Notes: generated by a model from the letters alone, not told the origin. A stretch of 64,000 bases of DNA from Mycolicibacterium agri (GCF_002553505.1 NZ_PDCP01000025.1:25812-89811), one strand, 5' to 3'; positions 21,915 through 31,563 are shown, numbered from the stretch's first letter. Numbers and translations: made by a program.

Positions 21915-21957
21915 CTACGGGCTGCCCGCCGCGACGAGCAAGGATGCGGTCGCAGGG

Positions 21958-23433
21958 TCACTGACGGCCGCCGGGTGCCGAGATCTCGGTGGCCTCGACG
22001 CGTCCCCGCAACACCTCGCTGCCCTTCGAGATCCAGTGCCGCCGCTCGTCTTCGTCGGCGCGTTCGATGGCCGCCGACGAGGCCAGGATGCGCCGCTCCG
22101 ACGCCTTCGCCAGATCGGCAAGGCGCGCCGCTTCGTTGACCGCGTCGCCGATCACGGTGTACTCGTAGCGGTTTTCCGCGCCGATGTTGCCTGCGAACAC
22201 CGCGCCCGCCGAAACCCCGATGCCGAAGTCGACCAGCGGTAGCGCCCGCAGTTGCTCGCCGAGCGCCCGCGAGGTGGCCAGCGCCGCGGAGGCAGCGCTG
22301 TCGCTTCGCAGCGGAGCGCCGAAGACCGCCAGCGCAGCGTCGCCCTGAAACTTGTTGATGAGCCCGTCGTGTTCGTCGACGGCCTTGACGACGATGCGGA
22401 AGAAGTCGTTGAGCACTTCGGCGACCTGCTGCGGAGGATGGCTGGCCGCCAACGCCGTCGAGCCCGTCAGGTCGATGAACAGGATCGCCGCCTCCTGTAC
22501 GTCGCCCGACATCGACGCGCCTTCCTCGATGGCGCGGCGCGCGACGTTGGTGCCGACGTGGCGGCCGAACAGGTCACGCAGCCGTTCCCGCTCGGCGAGG
22601 CCTGACACCATCCGGTTGAATCCGCTTTGCAGCCTGCCGATTTCGGAGCGCTCGAAGACGTCGACGCTGACGTTGAAGCGGCCCTGCTCGACCTCGGCCA
22701 TGGCGTCGACGACCTCACTGATCGGGTCGGAGATCGACCGCGACGTCAGGATCATCGTCGGCAGGCCGAGGACCACGGCGGCGAGCGCGACCATGAGAAC
22801 GGCGATCTCCACCGACGCCGTCTTCGGGATCAACCAACCGTTGGCCCGGACCACGATGAGCGCCACGATGACGAGCGACGGCAGCCCGCTGCACAACAGC
22901 CACAACAGGACCAGTCGGGCCAGCACACCGGGCGCGGCGATGAGCCGCTCCGAGGCGTGTGTGGCGGCGGCCAGGATCGGGCGGACGATGTTCAACGTCA
23001 ACAGCATGCCGATGCCTGATGCCGCTGCTCCGCCGAGTGCGACGCCCACCACCGTCGGCACCATGATGCCGACTCCGCCGTCGTGGTTGAGGATGATCGA
23101 CACCGCGCCGCTGAGCGCCCATACGCCTGCCAGTAGCGCGGACTGCCGAGCAAGCAGGCGGGTCAACGCTTTTCGCTGACGCGCGTTGGGCTTCTCGCCC
23201 GCGTCGAACCACTTCAGCGTCGGCAGGATGTTCAGCGCGCCACCGACGGCGACGGCCGCCGTTCCGACGACGATCAGCACCGCGGAGCCGATGATGTTCT
23301 TTGCGGTGAAGTAGTTCTGCGCGCCGAGCAGCGCCTCGCCGCCGAGCGGTATCAGGATGGCGATGGCTGCCGTGACCGACAACAGATAGGCGACTGCGAG
23401 CCGGCCCGCATAGTTGACCGCCAACCTGCTCAT
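21958..23433 (-). CDS. membrane adenylate cyclase, class III (HAMP-CHD)
   Basis: The 491-aa protein has six hydrophobic segments in residues 10-230, a HAMP domain (about 225-285) and a C-terminal cyclase homology domain (about 312-480). Catalytic residues are all visible: metal-binding Asp321 (LFIDLTGST) and Asp365 (FQGDA), purine-selecting Lys361 with Thr426 (the class IIIb pattern), transition-state Asn433 and Arg437 (IGDAVNEAAR). It should be active. ATG at 23433. It belongs to the Rv1318c/Rv1319c/Rv1320c/Rv3645 group by architecture. It precedes pat by 52 bp and follows a P450 gene by 27 bp, all on one strand. Confidence 0.93.
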   Translation of the reverse strand: MSRLAVNYAGRLAVAYLLSVTAAIAILIPLGGEALLGAQNYFTAKNIIGSAVLIVVGTAAVAVGGALNILPTLKWFDAGEKPNARQRKALTRLLARQSALLAGVWALSGAVSIILNHDGGVGIMVPTVVGVALGGAAASGIGMLLTLNIVRPILAAATHASERLIAAPGVLARLVLLWLLCSGLPSLVIVALIVVRANGWLIPKTASVEIAVLMVALAAVVLGLPTMILTSRSISDPISEVVDAMAEVEQGRFNVSVDVFERSEIGRLQSGFNRMVSGLAERERLRDLFGRHVGTNVARRAIEEGASMSGDVQEAAILFIDLTGSTALAASHPPQQVAEVLNDFFRIVVKAVDEHDGLINKFQGDAALAVFGAPLRSDSAASAALATSRALGEQLRALPLVDFGIGVSAGAVFAGNIGAENRYEYTVIGDAVNEAARLADLAKASERRILASSAAIERADEDERRHWISKGSEVLRGRVEATEISAPGGRQ

Positions 23434-23460
23434 GTGAACAAGGTAGCGGGGCTCGACGCG

Positions 23461-24729
23461 TTACGGGATGGGCTTGAACTCCAAGTGCAGTTCGGTGAGG
23501 CCGCGCATGATGAACGTCGGCTCGTAGTTGTACCGGCGGTCGTGCGCCGGACCGTGGTGTTCGTCGGAGATTGTCAGGTCGGTCATCCGGTCGAGGATCC
23601 GGTTCACCGAGATGCGGCCCTCGGTACGCGCCAGCGGCGCACCGGGACACGAGTGCACGCCGCGGATGAACGCGATGTGCTCGCGCACATTGCGCCGGTC
23701 GATGCGGAATGTGTCTGGATCCTCGAACTTTCGGGCGTCGCGGTTGCACGCGCCCGGCAGCAGCATGACGGTGGTTCCCGCGGGCACCTCGATGTCGCCG
23801 ATGCGGGTCGACGTCCGCGCCATCCGGAAGTGCGCCTTCACCGGGCTTTCCATCCGCAGCGTCTCCTCGAGAAACACCGAAATGCGGCTGCGGTCCTCGC
23901 GCAGTTGCCGTTCGTACTCCGGGTTCTCGGCGATGATCCGCAACGCGGAGCTGACCAGTTTGGTGGTGGTTTCGGTGCCGGCGGCGAACAGGAACGTCGA
24001 GAGGTTCATGACGTCGACGATCTCGGGCGTCGAGCCGTCCTCGTATTTGGCCTCCGCCAATTCGGCCAGCACGTCCCCGCGCGGTGTGCGCCTGCGGTCT
24101 TCGATGTAGGCGTAGAACTTGTCGTTCAACCACTGCAGCGGGTTGTGCGACGTGGGCGCCTCATCGCCCAGTGCGCCAACGGTTTCCATCGCGAAGACGG
24201 CGCGGAACTCGTCGTGGTCTTCGGCAGGCACACCCAGCAGGTCGGCGATGACCAGCAGCGAGAACGGTTTCGCGTAGTCCTCGAGGAATTCGCAGCTGCC
24301 GTTGCCGATGAACTTGTCGATCTGCTGGTCGGCCAGCCGCCACATGAACTCTTCGTTCTCCTTGAGCCGCTTGGGCGTCAGCAGCTTGGCCAACAGGCCG
24401 CGGGTGCGGGTGTGCAGTGGCGGATCCTGCGACGTGATGTGTTCGGCCATCGGTACGTTCGCGCGGTGCTGCTCGATGAGCTCCGAGACGTCGTCGCTGG
24501 CGCCCGGGGTGATCGGCATTCCCGAGAACGGGCCCGCGACCGATACGCACGACGAGAACGCCGGGTTCTTGTATACCGACAGTGCCTCTTCGTGACCGGT
24601 CACCGCGAGCACGTTGAACGGCGTGGCGCCGGTGACGGGGCATTTCGCGCGCAGATGGTCGAAATACGGGTAGGGGTTGGGCACCAGGTTCTCGTCGGTG
24701 AAGAAATCGACGGTATCGAAGTCGGTCAC
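23461..24729 (-). CDS. cytochrome P450 (A)
   Basis: The 422-aa soluble monooxygenase has the I-helix oxygen-binding motif AAGTETTTK, the K-helix ExxR in EETLRMES and a heme loop FIRGVHSCPGAPLAR with the axial cysteine. The first positions of that loop are less usual, with Ile-Arg instead of Gly-x after Phe. Substrate unknown; the cluster context suggests a hydrophobic terpenoid, steroid or fatty molecule. GTG at 24729 follows AAAGGAG. The gap to the upstream P450 gene contains an inverted-repeat element, so transcription from there may be attenuated. No ferredoxin gene is adjacent. Confidence 0.92.
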   Translation of the reverse strand: MTDFDTVDFFTDENLVPNPYPYFDHLRAKCPVTGATPFNVLAVTGHEEALSVYKNPAFSSCVSVAGPFSGMPITPGASDDVSELIEQHRANVPMAEHITSQDPPLHTRTRGLLAKLLTPKRLKENEEFMWRLADQQIDKFIGNGSCEFLEDYAKPFSLLVIADLLGVPAEDHDEFRAVFAMETVGALGDEAPTSHNPLQWLNDKFYAYIEDRRRTPRGDVLAELAEAKYEDGSTPEIVDVMNLSTFLFAAGTETTTKLVSSALRIIAENPEYERQLREDRSRISVFLEETLRMESPVKAHFRMARTSTRIGDIEVPAGTTVMLLPGACNRDARKFEDPDTFRIDRRNVREHIAFIRGVHSCPGAPLARTEGRISVNRILDRMTDLTISDEHHGPAHDRRYNYEPTFIMRGLTELHLEFKPIP

Positions 24730-24749
24730 GAAGCGCTCCTTTTATCAGC

Positions 24750-24809
24750 GCGAGCAGACGCTAGTGTCCGCAAAAGCCCAGGAGTCACCGGACTTTAGCG
24801 TCTGCTCGC
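24750..24809. repeat. 60-bp inverted-repeat element, copy 2
   Basis: Arms GCGAGCAGACGCT (24750-24762) and AGCGTCTGCTCGC (24797-24809) are perfect complements and identical to those of the 5206-5265 element; the interior shares CCGCAAAAGCCCAGG. The right arm encodes the last codons of the upstream P450 (…SPRADAKVR), so the element has entered, or supplied, the 3' end of that gene. A hairpin formed between two co-directional genes could terminate or stabilise the mRNA. Confidence 0.75.
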
Positions 24810-26023
24810 GGGGAAACGGGGTCGAAGAGGATCGGGACGGAGGTCGGTGACCGGAACACCTGCCCGCGGATGTATGGGTCGTCGGCGGCGGGATCCATGC
24901 GCAGATTGGGCAGCCGGTCGAGCAACAAATTCATCGCCACCCGCATCTCCAGGCGCGCAAGGTGCATGCCGAGGCAGACGTGAACGCCGTGTCCCCAGCC
25001 GATATTGGGCTTGGCTTCCCGGAAGATGTTGAACTCATCGGGATCCGGATAGCGTTCCTCCTGCCGGTTGGCGGCACCCAGCACCGGCATCACCGACGAC
25101 CCCGCGGGTATCGAAACCCCGCCGAGCTCGGTGTCGCGCGTCGCGACGCGCGTGATCATGCTCAGCGGCGGCTCCCAGCGCACCGCCTCCTCGATGGCCT
25201 GGGCGAGCAGCGACCGGTCTTTCCGCACCGCGCCCAGTTGGTCGGGGTTGGTCAAGAGCCCGAACAGCAGGTTGCCCAGCGCGCGATAGGTGGTCTCGAC
25301 GCCCGCGGGCAGCAGCAGCCGCAGAAACGAATAAATCTCTTCGTCGGAGAGCTTTTCGCCGTCGATCTCCGCGGCAGCCAGCCCGCTGATCAGGTCGTCG
25401 CGCGGTTCGGCGCGCCTGGCCGCCAGGATCGGCGCGAAGTAGTCGGCCAGCGCCTGCGACGCTTCGCGGCCGCGCTCCGGGTTGACGGTGAACGACAGCA
25501 ACGAGATCGACCAGCGCTGGAACTGCGCGTAATCCTCCTGCGGCAGCCCCAGCAGGCCCGCGATGATCAGCGTGGGATAGGGAAAGTTGAACTCCTTCAC
25601 CAGGTCCGCGCTGCCCCGGCCCGCGAAGCGGTCGATCAGCGCGTTGCCGACCTTGCCCACCAACTCGTCCTCCCAGCGGGCCAACGCCTTCTGCGAGAAC
25701 GCCTTCGCCACCAGCGACCGGTGCCGACCGTGCTCGGGTTCGTCCATGCCGAGCATCACATGCTTGCCGAAGACGTCGCCGAACGCCTGTATGATGATCT
25801 CCGACGAGAACGTCTCGTTGTCGCGCAGCATCTGCTGGGCGTTCTCGTAGCGGTACACCATCACGATGGGTTTGCCCTCTTGCCCCGGGATGCCGGGGAT
25901 TTCGATCTTCTGCACCGGCTCTTCGCGACGCAGCCGGGCCAGTTCGGTGTAGGGGTCGCGCACATCGCCCGACACGAAGTCGTCGAACTCGCCGAAGTCC
26001 GCCAGGTCTTCAAATAGATGCAA
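24785..26023 (-). CDS. cytochrome P450 (B)
   Basis: The 412-aa soluble P450 has I-helix LPAGVETTYRA, K-helix ExxR in EEAVRWEPP and the classical heme loop GWGHGVHVCLGMHLAR. It is clearly related to P450 C at 34289-35512 (same YSFLRLLLPAG versus YGFMRNLLPAG block and heme loop). The only start consistent with a ribosome site is TTG at 26023 after GAGGAG. The C-terminal nine residues come from the inverted-repeat element. It lies 14 bp after the ALDH gene, so it belongs to the same operon. Confidence 0.92.
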   Translation of the reverse strand: MHLFEDLADFGEFDDFVSGDVRDPYTELARLRREEPVQKIEIPGIPGQEGKPIVMVYRYENAQQMLRDNETFSSEIIIQAFGDVFGKHVMLGMDEPEHGRHRSLVAKAFSQKALARWEDELVGKVGNALIDRFAGRGSADLVKEFNFPYPTLIIAGLLGLPQEDYAQFQRWSISLLSFTVNPERGREASQALADYFAPILAARRAEPRDDLISGLAAAEIDGEKLSDEEIYSFLRLLLPAGVETTYRALGNLLFGLLTNPDQLGAVRKDRSLLAQAIEEAVRWEPPLSMITRVATRDTELGGVSIPAGSSVMPVLGAANRQEERYPDPDEFNIFREAKPNIGWGHGVHVCLGMHLARLEMRVAMNLLLDRLPNLRMDPAADDPYIRGQVFRSPTSVPILFDPVSPRADAKVR

Positions 26024-26037
26024 AGCTGCTCCTCATC

Positions 26038-27522
26038 TCAGTTGGCTGGATAGGCGACGGACTTGACTTCGGTGTACTGGTCGAAACCGCAGACGCCGTT
26101 CTGCCGTCCGATGCCGCTGGCCTTGTAGCCGCCGAACGGCGTGTCGGCGCCGTATCCCGCGGTTCCGTTCACGCCGATGAATCCGGCGCGCAGCCGTTTG
26201 GCCACCGCCAGCGCGTGGTCGAGGGTGCCCGCCATCACGTTGCCCGCCAGGCCATACGGGCTGTCGTTGGCGATTCGCACGGCGTCGTCTTCGTCGTCGT
26301 AGGGGATCACCGCCAGCACCGGGCCGAAGATCTCTTCCTGCGCGATCGTCATCGAGTTGTCGACATCGGTGAAAAGCGTTGGTCTGACGTAGAATCCCTT
26401 GTCGAATCCGGTGGGCGCATCCGGGCCGCCGACCAGCGCGGCGGCGCCTTCCTCGACGCCTTTTCGGATGTAGCCGAGCACGCGTTGGCGTTGCTTGTCC
26501 GAGATGACCGGGCCGCACAGCGTCCCAGGATCCTGCGGGTCGCCCGGCATCACCCCTTCGTAGATGCCCTTGAGGATCTCGACGCCCTCGTCGTATCGGG
26601 AGCGTGGCAGCAGCATCCGCGTCGGATTGGCGCAGCCCTGGCCCGCGTGCATGCAGGGCGCGATGCCCATCAGACATCCCGTCGCGAAATCGGCGTCCTC
26701 CAAAACGATCGTGGCCGACTTGCCGCCGAGTTCGAGGAACAGGCGCTTCATGGTGGCCGAGCCCTTCTCCATGATCCGCTTGCCGACGACCGTCGATCCG
26801 GTGAACGAGATCAGGTCGACCTTCGGCGACAGCGTGAGTTCTTCGCCGACGAAGTGATCCGATGCGGTGACCACGTTGACGACACCGGGTGGGATGTCGG
26901 TGTTCTCGGCGATCAGCCTGCCCAGCCGGGTCGCGTTGAACGGCGTGTTCGGCGCCGGCTTCAGCACGACGGTGTTGCCGGTGGCCAGCGCCTGGCCGAT
27001 CTTCTGGATGGTGACCTCGAACGGGAAGTTCCACGGCACGATCGCGCCGACGACGCCGACGGGTTCGCGCCACACCAGACGCGTGGTGTTGACGCCCGTG
27101 ACCGAGACGAGCGCATCGCCCAGCGATGTCTCCCAAGGGTATTCGTCGATCAGCTCGGCCGGGTATCGCAGCGCGTCGGCCAACGGCGCGTCGAGTTGCG
27201 GACCGTGGGTGATCGCCCGCGGGCATCCGACTTCGAGGATGAGTTCCTCGCGCAGCTCCTCCCGTTCGGCCTCGAGCGCCTCCTGCAGTTGCAGCAGACA
27301 TTTCTGTCGAAACGAGCGATTCGTGGACCAGTCCGTCTCATCGAACGCGCGGCGCGCCGCGTCGATGGCACGCTGCATGTCCTCCTTCGACGCATCAGCC
27401 ACCTCGCCGATCGGTTCTTCGGTCGCGGGGTTGATGTTGACGAACGTGCCCGCCGAACCGTCGACGAGCTTGCCGTCGATCATCATCTTGGGTTCGAAAC
27501 GGACGCTCGGCTTGTCAGTCAT
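26038..27522 (-). CDS. NAD(P)-dependent aldehyde dehydrogenase
   Basis: The 494-aa ALDH superfamily enzyme oxidises an aldehyde to the acid. The catalytic cysteine is in MHAGQGCANPTRM, the general-base glutamate in LELGGKSATIV and the cofactor loop in SFTGSTVVGKRIMEKG. ATG at 27522 overlaps the SDR stop by 8 bp, so the two are coupled. In this cluster it plausibly acts after a P450 or SDR step, on an aldehyde produced from an alcohol intermediate. The true substrate is not evident. Confidence 0.92.
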   Translation of the reverse strand: MTDKPSVRFEPKMMIDGKLVDGSAGTFVNINPATEEPIGEVADASKEDMQRAIDAARRAFDETDWSTNRSFRQKCLLQLQEALEAEREELREELILEVGCPRAITHGPQLDAPLADALRYPAELIDEYPWETSLGDALVSVTGVNTTRLVWREPVGVVGAIVPWNFPFEVTIQKIGQALATGNTVVLKPAPNTPFNATRLGRLIAENTDIPPGVVNVVTASDHFVGEELTLSPKVDLISFTGSTVVGKRIMEKGSATMKRLFLELGGKSATIVLEDADFATGCLMGIAPCMHAGQGCANPTRMLLPRSRYDEGVEILKGIYEGVMPGDPQDPGTLCGPVISDKQRQRVLGYIRKGVEEGAAALVGGPDAPTGFDKGFYVRPTLFTDVDNSMTIAQEEIFGPVLAVIPYDDEDDAVRIANDSPYGLAGNVMAGTLDHALAVAKRLRAGFIGVNGTAGYGADTPFGGYKASGIGRQNGVCGFDQYTEVKSVAYPAN

Positions 27523-28447
27523 GCTTGTCGCTTTCGTCGGAGTGCGGGTCTGGAGGTCCCATCGTCGCGGCGGGTGTTGCGGCCAACGCGCCGAATCGCG
27601 GGATCCCCATCATCAACCGGGTCATGGTGTGCATCGCCCGGCCAGGAAGTATGTGGTTGGCGATCAACAGCATTCGCGCATCGAGCCCGACCGAGCGGCG
27701 TACGAACGGCTTTCGCGCGTCCAGCGCCTGCGCCAACCCGACGGCGAAGCGGCCCGGCGACTTGGCGACCTTCTTCATCGCCGCGCGGCCGCGCTTGTCC
27801 ATGGTGCGGTGATGGCGGGCGTACGGGCCGTCGAGCACCCGGCTGTCGGTGGTGCCCGCGTCGGTGATGATCTCGGTGTCATAGGTGCCGGTGACCAGGA
27901 TCGTCACGCCGATGCCGAACGGTGCCACCTCACCGGCCATCGCTTCGCCCCAACGCTCCAGCGCGCCCTTGACGGCCGAATAGGGCGCCGTCGACGGCAT
28001 TCCCCGCACACCGCCTGCGCTGGAGATCAGTACGATCCGCCCCCGCCCGGCCGCCCGCATCGACGGCAGCAACGCCTTCGTCAAGGCCACCGGCCCGAAG
28101 ACGTTGGTGGCGAACATCCGCTCCCACAGGCTGATCGGGGCTTCTTCAACCATGCCCGCCGCGGAGATGCCCGCGTTGTGCACCAACCCGTACGGGGCGC
28201 CGACGGCTTCCTCGATGGACTTAGCCGCTGCGGTGACCGACGCGGCATCGGTGAGGTCGAGCGCTACCCCGATCAGGCGGGGGTCGTCGGCGCCGGCGCC
28301 GGTGGCAGCGCGCAGCCGGGCCATGCCCGTGTCCACCGACCGCATGGCCGCAACGACCTGCCATCCGCGTTGGTAGAGATGGATGGCCGAGGCCAGCCCG
28401 AGGCCTCGTGAGGCGCCGGTGATGACGACGTTGCGTGTCTCAGCCAT
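27515..28447 (-). CDS. short-chain dehydrogenase/reductase
   Basis: The 310-aa classical SDR has the cofactor motif TGASRGLGLASA (TGxxxGxG), NAG in VHNAGIS, catalytic Ser in LISSAGG and the YxxxK pair in APYSAVKGAL. The C-terminal extension (about 90 residues beyond the core) is longer than usual and includes a hydrophobic stretch. ATG at 28447 (MAETRNVVITG) is chosen over longer frames because it directly precedes the nucleotide-binding strand and overlaps the AveC-like gene stop by 8 bp. Substrate unknown. Confidence 0.88.
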   Translation of the reverse strand: MAETRNVVITGASRGLGLASAIHLYQRGWQVVAAMRSVDTGMARLRAATGAGADDPRLIGVALDLTDAASVTAAAKSIEEAVGAPYGLVHNAGISAAGMVEEAPISLWERMFATNVFGPVALTKALLPSMRAAGRGRIVLISSAGGVRGMPSTAPYSAVKGALERWGEAMAGEVAPFGIGVTILVTGTYDTEIITDAGTTDSRVLDGPYARHHRTMDKRGRAAMKKVAKSPGRFAVGLAQALDARKPFVRRSVGLDARMLLIANHILPGRAMHTMTRLMMGIPRFGALAATPAATMGPPDPHSDESDKHD

Positions 28448-29573
28448 CGACACCTTCCGGTGCGCAGCGATCGCTCTTGGAGCCGAGCTCGACATCGGGG
28501 CGACCGTCGGGCTGTGCGCTCATCCACGTCGACCAGATGCCGACCGAATAGGGTCCGGGATGGCCGTTCTCTTCGTAGAAGCCCTGCGGGTCATAGACTT
28601 TAGCCTCCGGATACGGCCACGGGCAGGCCACCGACGTGGCGATCCTGGTCCACTTGAGGATCGCGAAGCCGGTGCCGTAGGCGAAGTACGCGAGGTTGAC
28701 GATCACGAACATCACCACGAACATGCCCAGCGCGGGCCGGCTTGCGAAGATGCGCGCGCGCTGGGCCAGCTTCTCGGCCACGGTTCGGCCGGTGTCGTCG
28801 CGATACAGCAGCACGCCCGCCGGGATCATCACGAAGGTGACCATCACCGTTTCCCAGATGAACGGGAATTGGTATGTCTCGCCGACGAACACGGAGCCGA
28901 ACGGGACGACTTGCGAGTAGATGTAGAAGCCGGTGCGCACCAGCGTCACCTCGAGCATCGCGTCGATGATGATGCCGCACGGCAGGATGATCAGCGCAAG
29001 GCTGATGAGCGGGTGACGCCACACGAACGAGTCGACGGGCCTGCGCGCCTGCAGTTTGCGCAGAATCCAGATCGCCGGGAAGTACGGGCCAAGGTAGAAC
29101 ATGATGTAGCCGATCACCAGAAACGGCTCGACCGTCGGCGACAGTGACACCAGCGGCCAATCCTCCGGCCAGTGCCACAGTTCCGGGTTGTACACGGCGA
29201 ACGGTGACCAGTTCATGATCGGGTCCTGCCAGACGATCAGCGTCGTGACGATCCCCATCAACAGCACCGGATGGGCGCCGTGCCTGCGCCACGCGAAGAC
29301 GTAGACGACGACGATGATCGACATCGAGATGATCGTGAAGATCTGAAACAGGTCCAGCCAGTGGTCGAACCCGAACAACGGCTCGACCGGTCGCGGCGCC
29401 CCCGTCACCTGGGGATTGCGGATGCGCGGCGACACCGCGCCTTTGCGCGCATTCACCGCGATGAGCGCCAGCAGAACCAGCGCGACGGCTATCCAGATCG
29501 CCCTGACCCACGAGCCCTTTTTGGTTTCGACCGTTGGGGTCTCGCCTGCGGGGACGGTCTGTTGGGTCGCCAT
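28440..29573 (-). CDS. spirocyclase AveC-like multi-pass membrane protein
   Basis: The 377-aa protein has about seven to eight hydrophobic segments (first at about 25-43) and conserved polar blocks FGFDHWLDLFQIF, WQDPIMNWSPFAVYNPELWHWP and GETYQFPFIWE. It resembles the AveC family, named for the avermectin spirocyclase/dehydratase of Streptomyces. Family members are frequent in mycobacterial P450 clusters, where their reaction is not established. ATG at 29573 lies 6 bp after the substrate-binding-protein stop. An enzyme acting on a membrane-dissolved substrate, or a carrier, are both possible. Confidence 0.7.
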   Translation of the reverse strand: MATQQTVPAGETPTVETKKGSWVRAIWIAVALVLLALIAVNARKGAVSPRIRNPQVTGAPRPVEPLFGFDHWLDLFQIFTIISMSIIVVVYVFAWRRHGAHPVLLMGIVTTLIVWQDPIMNWSPFAVYNPELWHWPEDWPLVSLSPTVEPFLVIGYIMFYLGPYFPAIWILRKLQARRPVDSFVWRHPLISLALIILPCGIIIDAMLEVTLVRTGFYIYSQVVPFGSVFVGETYQFPFIWETVMVTFVMIPAGVLLYRDDTGRTVAEKLAQRARIFASRPALGMFVVMFVIVNLAYFAYGTGFAILKWTRIATSVACPWPYPEAKVYDPQGFYEENGHPGPYSVGIWSTWMSAQPDGRPDVELGSKSDRCAPEGVDG

Positions 29574-29579
29574 GTCGGC

Positions 29580-30692
29580 CTACTCCTCACCGAATCGGTC
29601 GACGAGATGGGAGTTGACGCCGTCGGCGGCGAGCCTGCGCGCCACCAGATAGCCTGCGCCCATCCACGCGCGGCGCGTCCAGTTGCCGAACGACACCCTG
29701 GTGCCCGGTGCGCCTGCCGCGGCGGGCATCATCTTGACCCGTTCCAGTGCCTCCTTGACGCCGCGCGGGCTGAGCGGATGCGCGTCGGTGAACGCCCGCA
29801 ACATGGCGTTGGCGACGTCGCAGTTGACCACCGGCACGCAGTACTGCGGGCGGCGGCCGTACTTGGCCTCGTACTTGTCCAGAAACGCCTGCCCGACAGG
29901 GTTTCCCTCGTCGTACTGGTCGACACCGGTCCACCCCATGAACGCGTTCCACATGATCGGGTTGATCCACGCGTTCTGGAAGGCGGTGCTGGTGAACCGC
30001 GGCGGATCCCAACCGGCCGATTCCAGAGCGGAGTTCAGAAAGACGATGCCGAAACCGAAGCCGCAGTGCACCAACGCGCTCGGCTTGGCCTCATGCATGG
30101 TCTGCACCGCAGCGGTGACGTCCTGCGCGGTCTGCGCGAGGGACTCCTCGGCGACGATCCGAATTCCCTTGCGCTTGCATGCGTTGCGGAAGTTCTTGAC
30201 GTAGGTGTCGCCCACCAGCGACTGCTCGATCAGCACGCCGACCTCGGTGTGGCCGCCCTTGGCAAGCAGATCGGCCCAGAAGATCGGCTCGTCGGTCAGC
30301 GACCCCTGCGGGAACGAGAACGTCCACTCCCCCAGCCAGTCGTCGCTACCGGTGACGCTCAGGGCAGGCACCTTGAAGCGTTCTTCGATGGCCTCCCGGG
30401 TCGGGATGCAGTTGTCGGAGATGTGCGGCCCGAACACGACGAGACAGCCCTCATCGACCAGTTCGCCATACGCGTCGATGACCGCCTTCACTGACCCCTT
30501 CGGCAGCCCCTCCACCTCCCGGTAGACGATCTCGATGGGCCGGTCGATGACGCCGTTCTCCAGCGCCTCGCCGAACACCAACTCGAAGGGATTGGACAGG
30601 TCCTCCCGCATCTCCCGGGGGTAGAGATCGGGCAGCTTGAAGTCCATCAGGTAGCCGATTTTGATTGGCTCAGCAGAGCTTTCGTACGACAT
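29580..30692 (-). CDS. type I periplasmic-binding-fold protein without signal peptide
   Basis: The 370-aa protein has the fold of branched-chain amino-acid/urea ABC substrate-binding proteins (IKIGYLMDF at the start, LVVFGPHISDN, LIEQSLVGDTYVKNF, GTRVSFGNWTRRAW at the end). There is no signal peptide or lipobox: the mature-like sequence begins within ten residues of the ATG at 30692, which has GTAGGAG upstream. No permease or ATPase genes are nearby. It is therefore more likely a cytoplasmic ligand-binding protein, for instance a carrier or sensor of the cluster's substrate, than a transporter subunit. Confidence 0.78.
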   Translation of the reverse strand: MSYESSAEPIKIGYLMDFKLPDLYPREMREDLSNPFELVFGEALENGVIDRPIEIVYREVEGLPKGSVKAVIDAYGELVDEGCLVVFGPHISDNCIPTREAIEERFKVPALSVTGSDDWLGEWTFSFPQGSLTDEPIFWADLLAKGGHTEVGVLIEQSLVGDTYVKNFRNACKRKGIRIVAEESLAQTAQDVTAAVQTMHEAKPSALVHCGFGFGIVFLNSALESAGWDPPRFTSTAFQNAWINPIMWNAFMGWTGVDQYDEGNPVGQAFLDKYEAKYGRRPQYCVPVVNCDVANAMLRAFTDAHPLSPRGVKEALERVKMMPAAAGAPGTRVSFGNWTRRAWMGAGYLVARRLAADGVNSHLVDRFGEE

Positions 30693-30716
30693 GCGGCTAT
30701 CTCCTACGGCGGTGCG

Positions 30717-31520
30717 TCAGTCGGCGGTCGAATCGGGCATGTACACGTCGATCATTTCGGCCAGGCCGCGTGTGACAGTCGAGTCGTCGGTGAGGGGCCC
30801 TGCGATGGCGGCGCGGGCGGCCTCGCGCGCACTGAGCCCCTCCGCGATCAGCTGGCCCGCCGCGATCAGTACCCGGGTCGACGCCACTTCGCGCAGCCCG
30901 CCGGTCTCCAACCGCCGGATGGCTTGGCCCAGTCGAACGAGTTCGGCGGCGCGTTCGTGATCGATGCGCGCCTCGTTGACGAGGATCTTCTCCTCGACAT
31001 CCGGTGTGGGAAAACCGAAGTCGATCGCCACCATGCGTTGGCGCGTCGAATCTTTGAGGTCTTTGAGCACGCTCTGGTAGCCCGGGTTGTACGACACCAC
31101 CAGGCCGAACCCCGGCGCCGCGTCGAGCGTTATGCCGAGCCGCTCGATCGGCAACTGGCGCCGATGGTCGGCCAGCGGGTGCAGCACCACGGTGGTGTCC
31201 TGCCGCGCCTCGACGACCTCGTCGAGATAGCAGATCGCGCCGTCGCGCACGGCCCGCGTCAACGGTCCATCGACCCATTCGGTTTCGCCGCCGTGCAGCA
31301 GGAACCGCCCGACGAGATCGGCGGTGGTCAGGTCGTCATGGCAGGCGACGGTGATCAGCGGACGGTCCAGATCGTGCGCCATCGCCTCGACGAACCGCGT
31401 CTTGCCACATCCTGTCGGACCCTTCAGCACGATCGACAGGTTTTGCCGGTAGGCCGCCTTGAACACCTGCTCCTCGTTGCCCACTGGCACGTAATAGGGG
31501 CGGGGCGGCTTCACCGACAT
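30717..31520 (-). CDS. MoxR/CbbQ-NorQ family AAA+ ATPase
   Basis: The 267-aa AAA+ ATPase has Walker A GPTGCGKTR (about residues 34-42), Walker B AICYLDEV, the sensor region VVSYNPGYQ and arginine-finger region STRQRMVAIDF. MoxR-type ATPases act with a VWA-domain partner to load metals or remodel enzyme complexes; the partner is encoded immediately upstream (31595-33286). ATG at 31520 follows AGAGAGGA. A copy of the cluster operator lies at 31564-31582, so this gene starts the minus-strand transcript that continues into the substrate-binding protein, AveC-like, SDR, ALDH and P450 genes. Confidence 0.9.
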   Translation of the reverse strand: MSVKPPRPYYVPVGNEEQVFKAAYRQNLSIVLKGPTGCGKTRFVEAMAHDLDRPLITVACHDDLTTADLVGRFLLHGGETEWVDGPLTRAVRDGAICYLDEVVEARQDTTVVLHPLADHRRQLPIERLGITLDAAPGFGLVVSYNPGYQSVLKDLKDSTRQRMVAIDFGFPTPDVEEKILVNEARIDHERAAELVRLGQAIRRLETGGLREVASTRVLIAAGQLIAEGLSAREAARAAIAGPLTDDSTVTRGLAEMIDVYMPDSTAD

Positions 31521-31563
31521 GACGTCCTCTCTGAAGACTCCGCGTTCTCAAGCACCCTAGCGC

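Noticed and set aside
22715..24133. 472-codon minus-strand frame across the cyclase and P450 genes
   Set aside because: It is out of frame with both well-supported genes and has no recognisable domain.
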